The notes under the pieces are model-generated. The model had not been told where the DNA came from and did not search any database. It saw nothing but the letters and a program-made list of their open reading frames with translations. This document shows positions 1-8,961 of a stretch of DNA of 64,000 nucleotides, in pieces (the stretch's first letter is position 1; each line of letters starts with the position of its first letter). The stretch comes from Enterobacter hormaechei subsp. xiangfangensis. Lineage in GTDB: Bacteria; Pseudomonadota; Gammaproteobacteria; Enterobacterales; Enterobacteriaceae. The stretch covers positions 2,170,001-2,234,000 of the forward strand of contig NZ_CP017183.1 in assembly GCF_001729785.1 (NCBI RefSeq), written 5' to 3'. A program made the position numbers and the translations under genes.

Positions 1-170
1 TGCGTCCGGGCTTTGCCGGCGATAAGCTGACCGCTACCGCGCGGGTGAAGCATCAGGGCAAACTGACCGGCGTATACGACATTGAAATTCAGAACCAACA
101 CCAGAAAACCGTCGCTCTTTTTCGCGGGAAATCGCACCGCACCGGCGGCAGTGTGACAGGAGAAGCCTGA
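1..170 (+). CDS. paaI: Hydroxyphenylacetyl-CoA thioesterase PaaI, C-terminal end only
   Basis: This is the last 55 codons of a hotdog-fold thioesterase that releases CoA from (hydroxy)phenylacetyl-CoA and other dead-end thioesters of the phenylacetate pathway. The frame read from base 3 gives a tail starting RPGFAGDKLTATARV and ending GSVTGEA, which matches the E. coli PaaI C-terminus closely as I remember it. The catalytic part lies upstream of the window. Its TGA stop (168-170) overlaps the ATG of paaJ by one base, so the two are translationally coupled within the paaABCDEFGHIJK operon. Confidence 0.9.
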   Translation, partial: RPGFAGDKLTATARVKHQGKLTGVYDIEIQNQHQKTVALFRGKSHRTGGSVTGEA

Positions 171-1375
171 TGCGTGACGCATTTATTTGTGAGGGTGTGC
201 GTACCCCGGTCGGTCGCTACGGTGGAGGATTATCCAGCGTGCGTGCCGATGACTTAGGGGCCGTGCCGCTGCGTGCGCTGCTGGCGCTTTACCCGCAGCT
301 CGATCTGGAGCGCATAGATGATGTGATCTTCGGCTGCGCAAATCAGGCCGGAGAGGATAACCGCAACGTAGCGCGCATGTCATCGCTGCTGGCCGGGCTG
401 CCGCAGACCGTTTCCGGTACCACCATTAACCGCCTGTGCGGCTCCGGTCTGGATGCCCTTGGCTTCGCGGCGCGCGCCATCAGGGCCGGGGATGGCGATC
501 TGCTGATCGCCGGTGGCGTCGAATCCATGTCCCGTGCGCCGTTCGTGATGGGCAAAGCCACCGCGGCGTTTCAGCGTCAGGCGGAGATCTTCGACACCAC
601 CATCGGCTGGCGATTTGTGAATCCGCTCATGCATCAGCAATACGGAACTGACAGCATGCCGGAAACGGCAGAGAATGTAGCGGAATTGTTAAATATAAGC
701 CGTGCCGATCAGGATGCATTTGCCCTGCGCAGCCAGCAGCGCACCGCGCGGGCGCAGCAGAATGGCGTTCTGGCGCAGGAGATTATCCCGGTACAGATGG
801 CGGGGAAAAAAGGTGCCGTAACGGAAGTGTGCGTGGACGAGCATCCGCGCGCCGAAACCACCCTTGAACAGCTTGCCGCGCTGAAAGCTCCGTTCCGCAA
901 GAACGGTGTGGTGACGGCGGGGAACGCCTCCGGCGTGAACGACGGGGCGGCGGCGCTGATTATCGCCAGCGAGCCGATGGCGCTTGCACAGGGGTTAACC
1001 CCGCGCACCCGCATTGTGGCCATGGCGACCGCGGGCGTCGAGCCGCGTCTGATGGGATTAGGCCCGGTTCCCGCCACCCGTAAGGTGCTGGAACGTGCCG
1101 GACTCAGTATCACCGATATGGACGTCATTGAGCTTAACGAAGCCTTCGCCGCACAGGCGCTGGGCGTGCTGCGTCAGCTGGGTTTGCCGGATGACGCGGA
1201 GCATGTGAACCCGAATGGCGGGGCGATCGCGTTAGGTCATCCGCTGGGAATGAGCGGTGCCAGACTGGCGCTGGCCGCGAGCAATGAATTGCACCGACGC
1301 GGCGGGCGCTACGCGCTGTGTACGATGTGCATCGGTGTGGGTCAGGGCATTGCCATGATCCTTGAGCGTGTTTGA
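170..1375 (+). CDS. paaJ: 3-oxoadipyl-CoA / 3-oxo-5,6-dehydrosuberyl-CoA thiolase PaaJ
   Basis: A 401-residue thiolase that acts twice in phenylacetate degradation: it cleaves 3-oxo-5,6-dehydrosuberyl-CoA and finally 3-oxoadipyl-CoA to succinyl-CoA and acetyl-CoA. The acylated cysteine is C90 in NRLCGSG, the NEAFAAQ motif supplies the catalytic Asn/His environment, GHPLG carries the active-site His, and the second cysteine lies in CIGVGQG near the C-terminus. The length equals the family norm. The start overlaps the paaI stop by one base and a GGAGAAG-type ribosome site lies just upstream. paaK follows after 26 bases, consistent with one operon. Confidence 0.95.
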   Translation: MRDAFICEGVRTPVGRYGGGLSSVRADDLGAVPLRALLALYPQLDLERIDDVIFGCANQAGEDNRNVARMSSLLAGLPQTVSGTTINRLCGSGLDALGFAARAIRAGDGDLLIAGGVESMSRAPFVMGKATAAFQRQAEIFDTTIGWRFVNPLMHQQYGTDSMPETAENVAELLNISRADQDAFALRSQQRTARAQQNGVLAQEIIPVQMAGKKGAVTEVCVDEHPRAETTLEQLAALKAPFRKNGVVTAGNASGVNDGAAALIIASEPMALAQGLTPRTRIVAMATAGVEPRLMGLGPVPATRKVLERAGLSITDMDVIELNEAFAAQALGVLRQLGLPDDAEHVNPNGGAIALGHPLGMSGARLALAASNELHRRGGRYALCTMCIGVGQGIAMILERV

Positions 1376-1401
1376 GCGAACAATAATGTGAGTACCCTGC
1401 G

Positions 1402-2718
1402 ATGATAAATACAACAAAGCTTGATCCGATCGAAACCGCGTCCATTGATGAATTGCAGGCGTTTCAGACCGCGCGCCTGAAGTGGACGCTGAACCACGCC
1501 TACAACAACGTTCCGATGTACAAACGCAAGTTTGACGCCGCGGGCGTTCACCCTGACGATTTTAACGAGCTGGCGGACCTGCAAAAATTCCCGTGCACCA
1601 CCAAGCAGGATCTGCGCGACAACTACCCGTTCGATACCTTTGCGGTGCCGATGGAGCAGGTGGTGCGCATCCACGCCTCGTCGGGCACCACCGGAAAGCC
1701 GACCGTGGTGGGATATACCCAGAATGATATCGACAACTGGGCCAATATAGTTGCCCGTTCCCTGCGCGCCGCCGGGGGCAGCGCGAAGGATAAAATTCAC
1801 GTGGCCTACGGCTACGGGCTATTCACCGGCGGGCTGGGGGCGCACTACGGTGCCGAGCGTCTGGGTGCGACGGTGATCCCGATGTCCGGCGGCCAGACGG
1901 AGAAGCAGGCGCAGCTGATCCGCGATTTTCAGCCGGATATGATCATGGTGACGCCCTCATACTGCCTGAATTTAATTGAAGAGCTGGAGCGTCAGATGGG
2001 CGGTGACGCCAGCGCCTGTTCCCTGCGCGTCGGCGTGTTTGGCGCCGAGCCGTGGACGCAGGCGATGCGCTGCGAAATTGAAAAACGGCTGGGCATTACC
2101 GCGCTGGATATCTATGGTCTCTCCGAGGTGATGGGGCCGGGCGTGGCGATGGAGTGTCTTGAAACCGCTGACGGCCCGACCATCTGGGAAGATCACTTCT
2201 ACCCGGAGATCGTCAACCCGAATGACGGCACGCCGCTGGCCGACGGCGAGCAGGGCGAACTGCTGTTCACCACCCTGACCAAAGAGGCACTGCCGGTGAT
2301 CCGCTACCGCACCCGCGACCTCACGCGCCTGCTGCCGGGCACTGCACGCACCATGCGCCGGATGGATCGCATCAGCGGGCGCAGCGACGACATGCTCATC
2401 ATTCGCGGCGTGAACGTCTTCCCGTCACAGCTGGAAGAGGAGATCGTTAAGTTCGAACATCTTTCGCCACACTATCAGCTGGAGGTGAACCGCCGCGGGC
2501 ATCTTGATTCACTTTCGGTGAAGGTCGAGCTGAAACAGAGCAGCTTAACGCTGACCCATGAGCAGCGCTGTCAGGTCTGCCATCAGCTGCGTCATCGGAT
2601 TAAATCGATGGTGGGGATCTCGACCGACGTGATGATCGTTAACTGTGGCAGCATACCGCGCTCCGAGGGTAAAGCTTGCCGGGTGTTTGATTTGCGTAAA
2701 GTGGCAGCTAACGGTTGA
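1402..2718 (+). CDS. paaK: Phenylacetate-CoA ligase PaaK
   Basis: A 438-residue cytoplasmic adenylate-forming enzyme that activates phenylacetate with ATP and CoA, the first step of the pathway; its product is the inducer that releases PaaX. The phosphate-binding motif SSGTTGKP is at residues 93-100, the YGLSE and YRTRD motifs of the AMP-binding family follow, and the flexible C-terminal lid domain (GRSDDMLIIRG onward) is intact. Length is the family norm. It is the last gene before a REP-type repeat; paaX downstream has its own operator, so the catabolic transcript probably ends or is attenuated here. Confidence 0.95.
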   Translation: MINTTKLDPIETASIDELQAFQTARLKWTLNHAYNNVPMYKRKFDAAGVHPDDFNELADLQKFPCTTKQDLRDNYPFDTFAVPMEQVVRIHASSGTTGKPTVVGYTQNDIDNWANIVARSLRAAGGSAKDKIHVAYGYGLFTGGLGAHYGAERLGATVIPMSGGQTEKQAQLIRDFQPDMIMVTPSYCLNLIEELERQMGGDASACSLRVGVFGAEPWTQAMRCEIEKRLGITALDIYGLSEVMGPGVAMECLETADGPTIWEDHFYPEIVNPNDGTPLADGEQGELLFTTLTKEALPVIRYRTRDLTRLLPGTARTMRRMDRISGRSDDMLIIRGVNVFPSQLEEEIVKFEHLSPHYQLEVNRRGHLDSLSVKVELKQSSLTLTHEQRCQVCHQLRHRIKSMVGISTDVMIVNCGSIPRSEGKACRVFDLRKVAANG

Positions 2719-2723
2719 ATTCT

Positions 2724-2800
2724 CCTCACCCCAGCCCTCTCCCAAAGGGAGAGGGTGTATTAAGTTCCCTCTCCCTTTGGGAGAGGGTTAGGGTGAGGGT
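2724..2800. repeat. REP/BIME-type paired palindrome between paaK and paaX
   Basis: Two head-to-head copies of an imperfect palindrome lie in the paaK-paaX gap. Each contains the stem CCCTCTCCC / GGGAGAGGG around AAA (first copy) or TTT (second copy), flanked by CCTCACCC on the left and GGGTGAGG on the right. As a whole the element is a large inverted repeat. This is the usual form of an enterobacterial REP/BIME repeat, which can stabilise the upstream mRNA or bind gyrase/IHF. The classification rests on structure only. Confidence 0.75.
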
Positions 2801-2821
2801 ACACCCCAGATTCGTATGCTA

Positions 2822-2859
2822 TGATTCATCCAGGAAAAAAATAACAAAAGAATGAATCA
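2822..2859 (+). promoter_or_regulatory. Probable PaaX operator at the paaX start
   Basis: TGATTC at 2822-2827 and GAATCA at 2854-2859 form an inverted repeat separated by 26 bases. The recalled E. coli PaaX site has the same arms with a 27-base spacer. The right arm ends just before the ATG at 2861, which suggests autorepression of paaX and makes 2861 a better start than the ATG at 2852 that lies inside the site. Confidence 0.6.
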
Positions 2860-2860
2860 C

Positions 2861-3787
2861 ATGAATAAACTTGAAGCCTTTATCCAGCATGCAGTCAGCT
2901 CTGTTCCCGTCAGCGGAACGTCGCTTATCTCCTCACTGTATGGCGACGCGCTTTCGCACCGCGGCGGAGAGATCTGGCTCGGCAGCCTGGCGGCCCTGCT
3001 GGAAGGGATGGGATTTGGCGAGCGTTTTGTGCGCACCGCGCTGTTTCGCCTCAACAAAGAGGGCTGGCTGGACGTGTCCCGCATTGGCCGCCGCAGCTTT
3101 TACCGTCTCAGCGACAAGGGGCTGCGTTTGACCCGCCGCGCGGAAAATAAAATCTACCGTGCGGAACTGCCGGCGTGGGATGGTAAATGGCTGCTGCTGC
3201 TCTCCGAGGGGCTGGATAAAACCACCCTCGCGGACGTGAAAAAACAGCTCATCTGGCAAGGGTTCGGCACGCTGGCGCCGAGCCTGATGGCCTCGCCGTC
3301 GCAGAACCTGGCGGACGTGCAGTCTCTGCTGCATGACGCGGGCGTGGCGGAAAACGTCATTTTCTTTGAGGCCCATTCACCGCTGGCCTTATCACGTGCG
3401 GCGTTACGAGCCCGCGTGGAAGAGTGCTGGCAGTTGAGCGAACAAAACGCGATGTACGAAACGTTTATCAACTCGTTCCGTCCGCTGTTGCCGCTGCTGA
3501 AAGAAACGCCGCCTGAGGATTTGACCCCGGAACGCTGCTTCCAGATCCAGCTGTTACTCATTCATTTTTATCGTCGCGTGGTGCTGAAAGATCCGCTGTT
3601 GCCGGAGGAGTTACTTCCTGCGCACTGGGCGGGACAGAGCGCGCGACAGCTGTGCATTAATATCTACCAGCGCGTGGCGGCGGGAGCCCTGGCGTTTGTC
3701 AGTGAGAAGGGGGAAACCTCTGTGGGCGAGCTGCCCGCTCCCGGCACGCTTTATCACCAGCGTTTTGGTGGTCTGAATATCACATAA
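2861..3787 (+). CDS. paaX: Phenylacetate operon repressor PaaX
   Basis: GntR-like winged-helix repressor of the paa catabolic operons, released from DNA by phenylacetyl-CoA. The N-terminal part (GERFVRTALFRLNKEGWL, then RIGRRSFYRLSDKG) carries the winged helix; the rest is the PaaX effector and dimer domain. The start at 2861 (MNKLEAFIQHAV) is chosen because E. coli PaaX begins in the same way and because the operator occupies the bases before it; an ATG nine bases earlier is the alternative. It ends GGLNIT, about ten residues shorter than my recollection of the E. coli protein, with the body intact. paaY follows after nine bases. Confidence 0.92.
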   Translation: MNKLEAFIQHAVSSVPVSGTSLISSLYGDALSHRGGEIWLGSLAALLEGMGFGERFVRTALFRLNKEGWLDVSRIGRRSFYRLSDKGLRLTRRAENKIYRAELPAWDGKWLLLLSEGLDKTTLADVKKQLIWQGFGTLAPSLMASPSQNLADVQSLLHDAGVAENVIFFEAHSPLALSRAALRARVEECWQLSEQNAMYETFINSFRPLLPLLKETPPEDLTPERCFQIQLLLIHFYRRVVLKDPLLPEELLPAHWAGQSARQLCINIYQRVAAGALAFVSEKGETSVGELPAPGTLYHQRFGGLNIT

Positions 3788-3796
3788 GGAGAGGGT

Positions 3797-4402
3797 ATGC
3801 CTGTTTATCAAATTGATGGTCTGACGCCGGTCGTGCCTGAAGAGAGCTATGTTCACCCGACCGCGGTGCTGATTGGCGACGTGATCCTCGGCAAAGGCGT
3901 TTACGTGGGGCCCAACGCCAGCCTGCGCGGCGATTTTGGCCGGATCGTGGTGAAAGACGGCGCGAACATCCAGGATAACTGCGTGATGCACGGTTTTCCG
4001 GAGCAGGACACGGTGGTGGAAGAGGACGGGCATATCGGCCACAGCGCGATCCTGCACGGCTGCATTATCCGCCGTAATGCGCTGGTGGGGATGAATGCGG
4101 TCGTGATGGACGGGGCGACGATCGGCGAAAACAGCATCGTTGGGGCGGCGGCGTTTGTGAAGGCCAAAGCGGAAATGCCTGCGAATCACTTAATTCTTGG
4201 CAGTCCGGCGAAAGCGATTCGTGAGCTAAGTGCGCAGGAAATAGAGTGGAAAAAGCAGGGCACGCGGGAGTATCAGGTGCTGGTGGACCGTTGTAAGCAG
4301 ACGCTGCACCAGGTGGAGCCGCTGCGTGAAGAAGAGCCAGGACGCAAACGGCTGGTCTTCGATGAGAATTTACGGCCTAAGTCGGCTGGCCGGGATAAAT
4401 AA
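3797..4402 (+). CDS. paaY: PaaY thioesterase of the gamma-carbonic-anhydrase hexapeptide family
   Basis: A 201-residue left-handed beta-helix protein built from hexapeptide repeats ([43 protein letters not shown] and on, read in short units). The family trimer holds a metal between His residues, here in the VMHG, GHS and LHGC segments. PaaY is reported to hydrolyse toxic ring-opened CoA intermediates of phenylacetate degradation. It is preceded by a strong AAGGAGAG ribosome site and is presumably cotranscribed with paaX. A convergent gene ends 42 bases downstream with no obvious terminator between them. Confidence 0.93.
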   Translation: MPVYQIDGLTPVVPEESYVHPTAVLIGDVILGKGVYVGPNASLRGDFGRIVVKDGANIQDNCVMHGFPEQDTVVEEDGHIGHSAILHGCIIRRNALVGMNAVVMDGATIGENSIVGAAAFVKAKAEMPANHLILGSPAKAIRELSAQEIEWKKQGTREYQVLVDRCKQTLHQVEPLREEEPGRKRLVFDENLRPKSAGRDK

Positions 4403-4444
4403 GGCTGTTCGCTCCCGCACGTTGATCAAGGCGTGAAAATGAGC

Positions 4445-5080
4445 TCAATACGCATCCGGCAGGGGCCGGTCAATCGACACCAGCTTTCCGCGCTTCATGG
4501 TGATATATCCCCCGGCTTTAAGATCTGCCAGCACGCGAAAGACATGCGTTCGTGACAGGTTAGTGCGCTTGATGATAAACAGCGCCAGGCCCTCATTCTC
4601 TCCCGTGTGGGTCTCCTGCCGATAGAGATAGCGGTACAGCATTGGTTTGATGGTCTGGTAGCTGGTGACCTGCCTGCGTTCATTGTGCAGGTCGATGGTA
4701 AATATGGACATGTAGGTCAGTATGGTGGCCAGCGCCTGCATGCGCTCAGGCCCGCCCTGGAAAAATATCTGGTCGAAGTCGACCCAGGATATTCTCACCA
4801 GCTTCACCTTCGCACTGCTGCGATATTCATACTTCGCCAGTGGACAATACCTTTCCATTAACCCTATCGGCATATACTCGATAGTATTGCCAATATTAAG
4901 GCCATCATCAGGCATTAATATCGTCAGCGATCCTTCAGTGCAAAAATAGATATAGCCAGGCTCGACGGTGAGTTTTTTATTTGCGGCAACGGTTAAGGCC
5001 TCGCCTTTACAAAGCATGTGCGGAAAAAATTGCCCAATATTGAGTTGCTGATAATAGGTATGGATATCCTGAAAATTCAC
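4445..5080 (-). CDS. IprA/YaiV-like winged-helix regulator with Crp-type sensor fold
   Basis: A 211-residue protein resembling E. coli IprA (YaiV), a regulator linked to hydrogen peroxide resistance. The N-terminal 110 residues look like a cyclic-nucleotide-binding beta barrel without a clear ligand motif (residues EPGYIYFCTEGSLTIL). The C-terminal 50 residues form a winged helix, with recognition helix near TNLSRTHVFRVLADL and wing KRGKLVSIDR. It is transcribed away from yjcS, and two dyads lie between them, so it may regulate yjcS. The neighbour relation is an inference; similarity to IprA is moderate, so no symbol is given. Confidence 0.75.
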   Translation of the reverse strand: MNFQDIHTYYQQLNIGQFFPHMLCKGEALTVAANKKLTVEPGYIYFCTEGSLTILMPDDGLNIGNTIEYMPIGLMERYCPLAKYEYRSSAKVKLVRISWVDFDQIFFQGGPERMQALATILTYMSIFTIDLHNERRQVTSYQTIKPMLYRYLYRQETHTGENEGLALFIIKRTNLSRTHVFRVLADLKAGGYITMKRGKLVSIDRPLPDAY

Positions 5081-5160
5081 GCTAAGCCTCTCCCCGCAAC
5101 GTTTGCCGTGGTAGCGAGTATAGCAGCAATAGGCCCCGAATTACGAACCCATAAATAACC

Positions 5161-5203
5161 AGTCCCATATGGGACTATGATGGAAAGGTATTCTGTTTAG
5201 AAT
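5161..5203. promoter_or_regulatory. Two dyads in the divergent yjcS / regulator intergenic region
   Basis: A perfect 16-base palindrome AGTCCCATATGGGACT lies at 5161-5176, followed by ATTCT-GTTT-AGAAT at 5190-5203. Both lie in the 202-base gap between divergent genes and 80-122 bases before the yjcS start. They are good operator candidates, perhaps for the adjacent IprA-like protein. No strong promoter hexamers stand out. Confidence 0.45.
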
Positions 5204-5282
5204 GGTCGTCAATGAGTTCGCATTAAAATTATCCGCCAACAGTAAATATCCAGGCGGCGCAATTAATCTATGAGGCCATTCA

Positions 5283-7259
5283 ATGAAATTAACCCTAATT
5301 GCTAAACATCTGGCGCTTGCCGGTGTGTTGACGTCGCTGTCGCTTTCCGCGTTTGCGGAAGTACAGCCGCAGGATGCCACTGCCACGACCCGGCAGGTAA
5401 ATAACGCCCTGTATAACAAATTACCGTTTGCCGATAAAACCGACTTTGAGAACGCCCATAAAGGCTTTATCGCCCCGCTGCCGCAAAACATGATTAAAGG
5501 CGAGCAGGGGAACGTTATCTGGAACCCGGCGAAATATGATTTCGTGAAAGAGGGTGAGAAAGCCCCGGATACGGTAAACCCGAGCCTGTGGCGTCAGTCA
5601 CAGTTGATCAACATTGGCGGGCTGTTTAAGGTCACCGACGGCGTGTATCAGATCCGTAATCTCGATCTCTCCAACATGACCATCATTGAGGGCGAGAAGG
5701 GCATTACCGTTATCGACCCGCTGTTAAGCGCTGAACCGGCGAAAGAAGCGCTGGATCTCTACTATGCAAACCGCGGCAAGAAACCGGTCGTCGCTGTGGT
5801 GATCACCCACAGCCACGTTGACCACTATGGCGGCCTGCGCGGCGTGGTTGACGAAGCTGACGTCAAGTCTGGCAAAGTGAAAATCTACGCGCCGGATGGC
5901 TTTATGAAAGAGGCGGTTTCCGAAAACATTATGGCCGGAAACGCGATGAGCCGCCGTGCGAGCTATATGTACGGCAACCTGCTGAAGCCGAATGCAAAAG
6001 GCCAGGTGGGTGCAGGCCTTGGCACCACCACCTCTGCGGGTACTGTCACCCTCATCCCGCCGACCGACTACATTACCCATACCGGTCAGGAAGAAGTGAT
6101 CGACGGTTTGACCTACGACTTTATGATGGCGCCGGGTTCAGAAGCTCCGTCGGAGATGCTGTGGTATGTCAAAGAGAAGAAAATGATCGAGGCCGCAGAG
6201 GACGTGACCCATACTCTGCACAACACCTACTCCCTGCGCGGCGCGAAAATCCGCGACCCGCTGGCCTGGTCTAAGTACATTAACGCCGCCATTGAGCGCT
6301 GGGGCGCGGACGCGGAAGTGATTATTGCGCAGCACCACTGGCCGACCTGGGGTAACGAGAATATCGTCAAGCTGATGAAAGGTCAGCGCGATATGTACCG
6401 CTACATCAACGACCAGACCCTTCGTATGGCAAACAAGGGGCTGACCCGCGACGAGATCGCCGCCGAGTTTAAACTGCCGGAATCGCTGGAAAAACAGTGG
6501 GCAAGCCGCGGTTACTACGGCTCCGTTAGCCACGACGTCAAAGCCACCTACGTGTTTTATCTCGGCTGGTTCGACGGCAACCCGGCAACCCTCGACGAGC
6601 TGCCGCCTGAACTGGCTGCGAAGAAGTTCGTGCAGTACATGGGCGGCGCTGATGCCATCATGCAGAAAGCCAAAGCGGATTATCAGCAGGGTAATTACCG
6701 TTGGGTTGCTCAGGTGGTAAGCAAAGTGGTCTTTGCCGATCCTAACAACCAGGCTGCCCGTAATCTGGAAGCCGACGCGCTGGAGCAGTTAGGTTACCAG
6801 GCGGAAGCGGGCACCTGGCGTAACTTCTACCTGACCGGCGCGCAGGAACTGCGTAATGGCGTGAAGAAGCTACCGACGCCGAACACCGCCAGCCCGGATA
6901 CCGTGCGGGCGATGACCCCGGAAATGTTCTTCGACTACCTGGGTGTGCACATCAACGGGGTGCGGGCCGGTAACGCGAAGGCGGTCTTCAATGTCGATCT
7001 CGGTAAGGATGGCGGCAAATACAAGCTGGAGCTGGAAAACGGCGTGCTGAACCATACCGCCAACGCGCAGGCGAAGGATGCTGACGCAACCATCACGCTG
7101 GACCGTACCACGCTGAACAACATCATCCTTAAGAAAGAGACGCTGAAGCAGGCGATGGATAAGGGTGACGTGAAGGTGAGCGGAAACGGGGCGAAGCTGG
7201 AAGAGATGCTGAGCTACATGGACACATTTGACTTCTGGTTCAATATTGTGACGCCATAA
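5283..7259 (+). CDS. yjcS: Secreted alkyl/aryl sulfatase of the YjcS/SdsA1 metallo-beta-lactamase type
   Basis: A 658-residue enzyme that hydrolyses linear alkyl sulfates such as dodecyl sulfate. Residues 1-25 form a signal peptide ending SAFAE, placing it in the periplasm. The metallo-beta-lactamase metal motif THSHVDH is at 175-181, with further ligands in the segment around ETAAEDVTHTLHN. The middle region is an alkylsulfatase dimerisation domain, and about residues 530-658 form an SCP2-like lipid-binding domain (DATITLDRTTLNNIILKK). Length matches E. coli YjcS. A clear terminator follows. The divergent IprA-like regulator and the palindromes upstream suggest local control. Confidence 0.9.
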   Translation: MKLTLIAKHLALAGVLTSLSLSAFAEVQPQDATATTRQVNNALYNKLPFADKTDFENAHKGFIAPLPQNMIKGEQGNVIWNPAKYDFVKEGEKAPDTVNPSLWRQSQLINIGGLFKVTDGVYQIRNLDLSNMTIIEGEKGITVIDPLLSAEPAKEALDLYYANRGKKPVVAVVITHSHVDHYGGLRGVVDEADVKSGKVKIYAPDGFMKEAVSENIMAGNAMSRRASYMYGNLLKPNAKGQVGAGLGTTTSAGTVTLIPPTDYITHTGQEEVIDGLTYDFMMAPGSEAPSEMLWYVKEKKMIEAAEDVTHTLHNTYSLRGAKIRDPLAWSKYINAAIERWGADAEVIIAQHHWPTWGNENIVKLMKGQRDMYRYINDQTLRMANKGLTRDEIAAEFKLPESLEKQWASRGYYGSVSHDVKATYVFYLGWFDGNPATLDELPPELAAKKFVQYMGGADAIMQKAKADYQQGNYRWVAQVVSKVVFADPNNQAARNLEADALEQLGYQAEAGTWRNFYLTGAQELRNGVKKLPTPNTASPDTVRAMTPEMFFDYLGVHINGVRAGNAKAVFNVDLGKDGGKYKLELENGVLNHTANAQAKDADATITLDRTTLNNIILKKETLKQAMDKGDVKVSGNGAKLEEMLSYMDTFDFWFNIVTP

Positions 7260-7285
7260 GTTTAGCGTTCATCCTGGTTAATCCT

Positions 7286-7317
7286 GGCGCCTTGTTGCGA
7301 TAAGGCGCCATTTTTTT
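7286..7317 (+). terminator. Rho-independent terminator after yjcS
   Basis: GGCGCCTT (7286-7293) pairs with AAGGCGCC (7302-7309), followed by a run of seven T at 7311-7317. It terminates yjcS. The T run overlaps the stop codon of the convergent gene. Confidence 0.9.
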
Positions 7318-8068
7318 ATTCACGCATTGCCAGCGCGCTGGCGCTTGCCGGATCGAACAGCGAAATACTCTCGATCTGATCCAGCATGATCACTTTGCGA
7401 AAATCCATGGCGCTTTTGGGCTCTGAATCGAGCGTAATATCATGCTCGGCATACCATTTGCTGTAGTTATGTTCGATACAGAGCTGCATGTTTTTCCCGT
7501 CACGGTAGCCGCTCAGCATCGGAATAAGCACGATATTGGCCGTTTTTTCATACTCCAGCGTGGCGGTATGGATCATCCCAATATAGATCCGCCGCGATTT
7601 CAGCGTGACGTGCGCCAGTTCACCTTCCTCCATGCACTGATAGAGCAGCTGTTCAATCCCGCTCGATTGCGCCAGCCGCTTGTAGAGCTTTTTTCGGCCT
7701 TCGCCGTCCAGCCGCGCGCTCCCGGCCCAGTTCGAGCGGTAGAGACAGAACAGGATCGCGAAGGTCAGCATTACCACCACCGGGGCCTGAATCCCCAGGA
7801 AGCTCCAGTTCATAAAATCAATTTGCCAGTCGGCATATTTTGCAGACGTGAAATGGAACGTGTTGTCGGCGGCGGAGAGGGCGAACAACAACAGCCAGAG
7901 CAGGCCGGTGGCGATCACGCCCTGTAAAACGAAAATGCAGCCATACAGCGCCACAAGGAAATAGACGTCCCAGCCGAATGAACGCTTAATTTTGAACCGG
8001 GTTGAGAGATCGCGGCTGGTGTACCAATAGCCGCATACCATCAATACCATGAATATTGCCGTACCCAT
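7316..8068 (-). CDS. Unknown inner-membrane protein
   Basis: A 250-residue protein I do not recognise. It has an N-terminal hydrophobic helix (GTAIFMVLMVCGYWY), a second hydrophobic stretch near residues 34-66 (VYFLVALYGCIFVLQGVIATGLL..) and a third near 90-112 (FLGIQAPVVVMLTFAILFCL). About 130 soluble, probably cytoplasmic residues follow. That tail ends with an acidic, regular domain containing HNYSKWYAEHDITLDSEP. The gene follows a 65-residue ORF with a one-base gap, so both are probably one transcript and translationally coupled. Function unknown. Confidence 0.7.
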   Translation of the reverse strand: MGTAIFMVLMVCGYWYTSRDLSTRFKIKRSFGWDVYFLVALYGCIFVLQGVIATGLLWLLLFALSAADNTFHFTSAKYADWQIDFMNWSFLGIQAPVVVMLTFAILFCLYRSNWAGSARLDGEGRKKLYKRLAQSSGIEQLLYQCMEEGELAHVTLKSRRIYIGMIHTATLEYEKTANIVLIPMLSGYRDGKNMQLCIEHNYSKWYAEHDITLDSEPKSAMDFRKVIMLDQIESISLFDPASASALAMRE

Positions 8069-8069
8069 T

Positions 8070-8267
8070 TCAGGCCCTCTTCAGCGCGTTGACATGGCGC
8101 AGAAAGTCCTGCCGCACCTCGTGGCTTTTGTAGTTAACCGAGGCGTTTCCATCCTGATCGATGATGATGCGGTCGCCATCCTCTACGGCTTCGATAATTT
8201 CCTGGTGACTCATGACCTGCAACAAGGATTCCGGGCTGGAAAAGAGCGTCATCAGTAAATGTTTCAT
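8070..8267 (-). CDS. Small unknown protein, 65 residues
   Basis: A short ORF with an AAGGATG ribosome site upstream of its ATG, ending one base before the start of the membrane protein gene. The protein has a helical N-terminus and a middle segment reading EDGDRIIIDQDGNASVNYKSHEV, which resembles small two-strand domains, but there is no family I can name. Support comes from the ribosome site, the coupling and codon use like its neighbour. Confidence 0.6.
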   Translation of the reverse strand: MKHLLMTLFSSPESLLQVMSHQEIIEAVEDGDRIIIDQDGNASVNYKSHEVRQDFLRHVNALKRA

Positions 8268-8526
8268 CGTGTGACATCCTTATGAATTAAAAGGATAAGT
8301 CTGGAAGATAAATGGCACCTTTGCCTTAAGGTTATCCCTAAAAAAACGGCAGCCTGGCGGCGAAATTCAACTTTATGCTCAAAATGGTTGCGCGAGGTAA
8401 CATTTCAGGTCTTTGAAAAATAATAAGAATAAAAAATATATCTGCGCAAACTTGGACAAATAACGTTAATTGTGTAAGTTTAAATTATGCGATTTCGCTA
8501 CGTTGTTTACACCCAGGATGTGACCC

Positions 8527-8961
8527 ATGAGCACGTTGCCGTCCGTCATCAGTCGGTTCGTTGAGTACTACGCCACGCTGGATACCCAGCCACCTTCGGT
8601 GCTGGCGGGGATTTATCGCGCCGATGCCACGCTTATCGATCCCTTTGGCGAACATAGCGGGGTGTTCGCGATCCAGCGCTATTTCACCCACTTGCTGGCT
8701 AACGTCCAGCACTGTCGCTTTACCGTTGATGCGCCGTTGCAGCAGGGCGATCGCTTTGTGGTCACCTGGATAATGCACTGGTCGCACCCGCGTATTGCCC
8801 GGGGTGCAGTGCGACAGCTGCCGGGCTGCTCCGTGGTAGACATGCGCGACGATCGCATTGTTCGCCAGCGGGATTACTACGATGCCGGAGAGATGATTTA
8901 CGAACATCTCCCGATACTCGGCTGGGCCGTACGCGGCGTGAAGCGGAGAGTGAAATCATGA
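8527..8961 (+). CDS. NTF2/SnoaL-like protein, first gene of the lipid operon
   Basis: A 144-residue cone-shaped NTF2-like fold protein (FVEYYATLDTQPPSVLAGIYRADATLIDPFG is the typical helix-to-strand entry). Such proteins are small-molecule isomerases, hydrolases or accessory binding proteins; no catalytic set can be assigned by eye. It opens an eight-gene run in which neighbouring genes overlap by four bases or are one base apart. The 259 bases upstream, shared with the minus-strand 65-residue gene, hold an AT-rich segment at about 8400-8490 but no convincing sigma-70 pair. A role on a lipid-derived substrate is inferred from context only. Confidence 0.75.
   Translation: MSTLPSVISRFVEYYATLDTQPPSVLAGIYRADATLIDPFGEHSGVFAIQRYFTHLLANVQHCRFTVDAPLQQGDRFVVTWIMHWSHPRIARGAVRQLPGCSVVDMRDDRIVRQRDYYDAGEMIYEHLPILGWAVRGVKRRVKS

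Noticed and set aside
7442..7927. A plus-strand open frame of 161 codons antisense to the unknown membrane protein.
   Set aside because: The minus-strand frame has hydrophobic helices, a start coupled to its neighbour and continues over the full region; the plus frame is a shadow.
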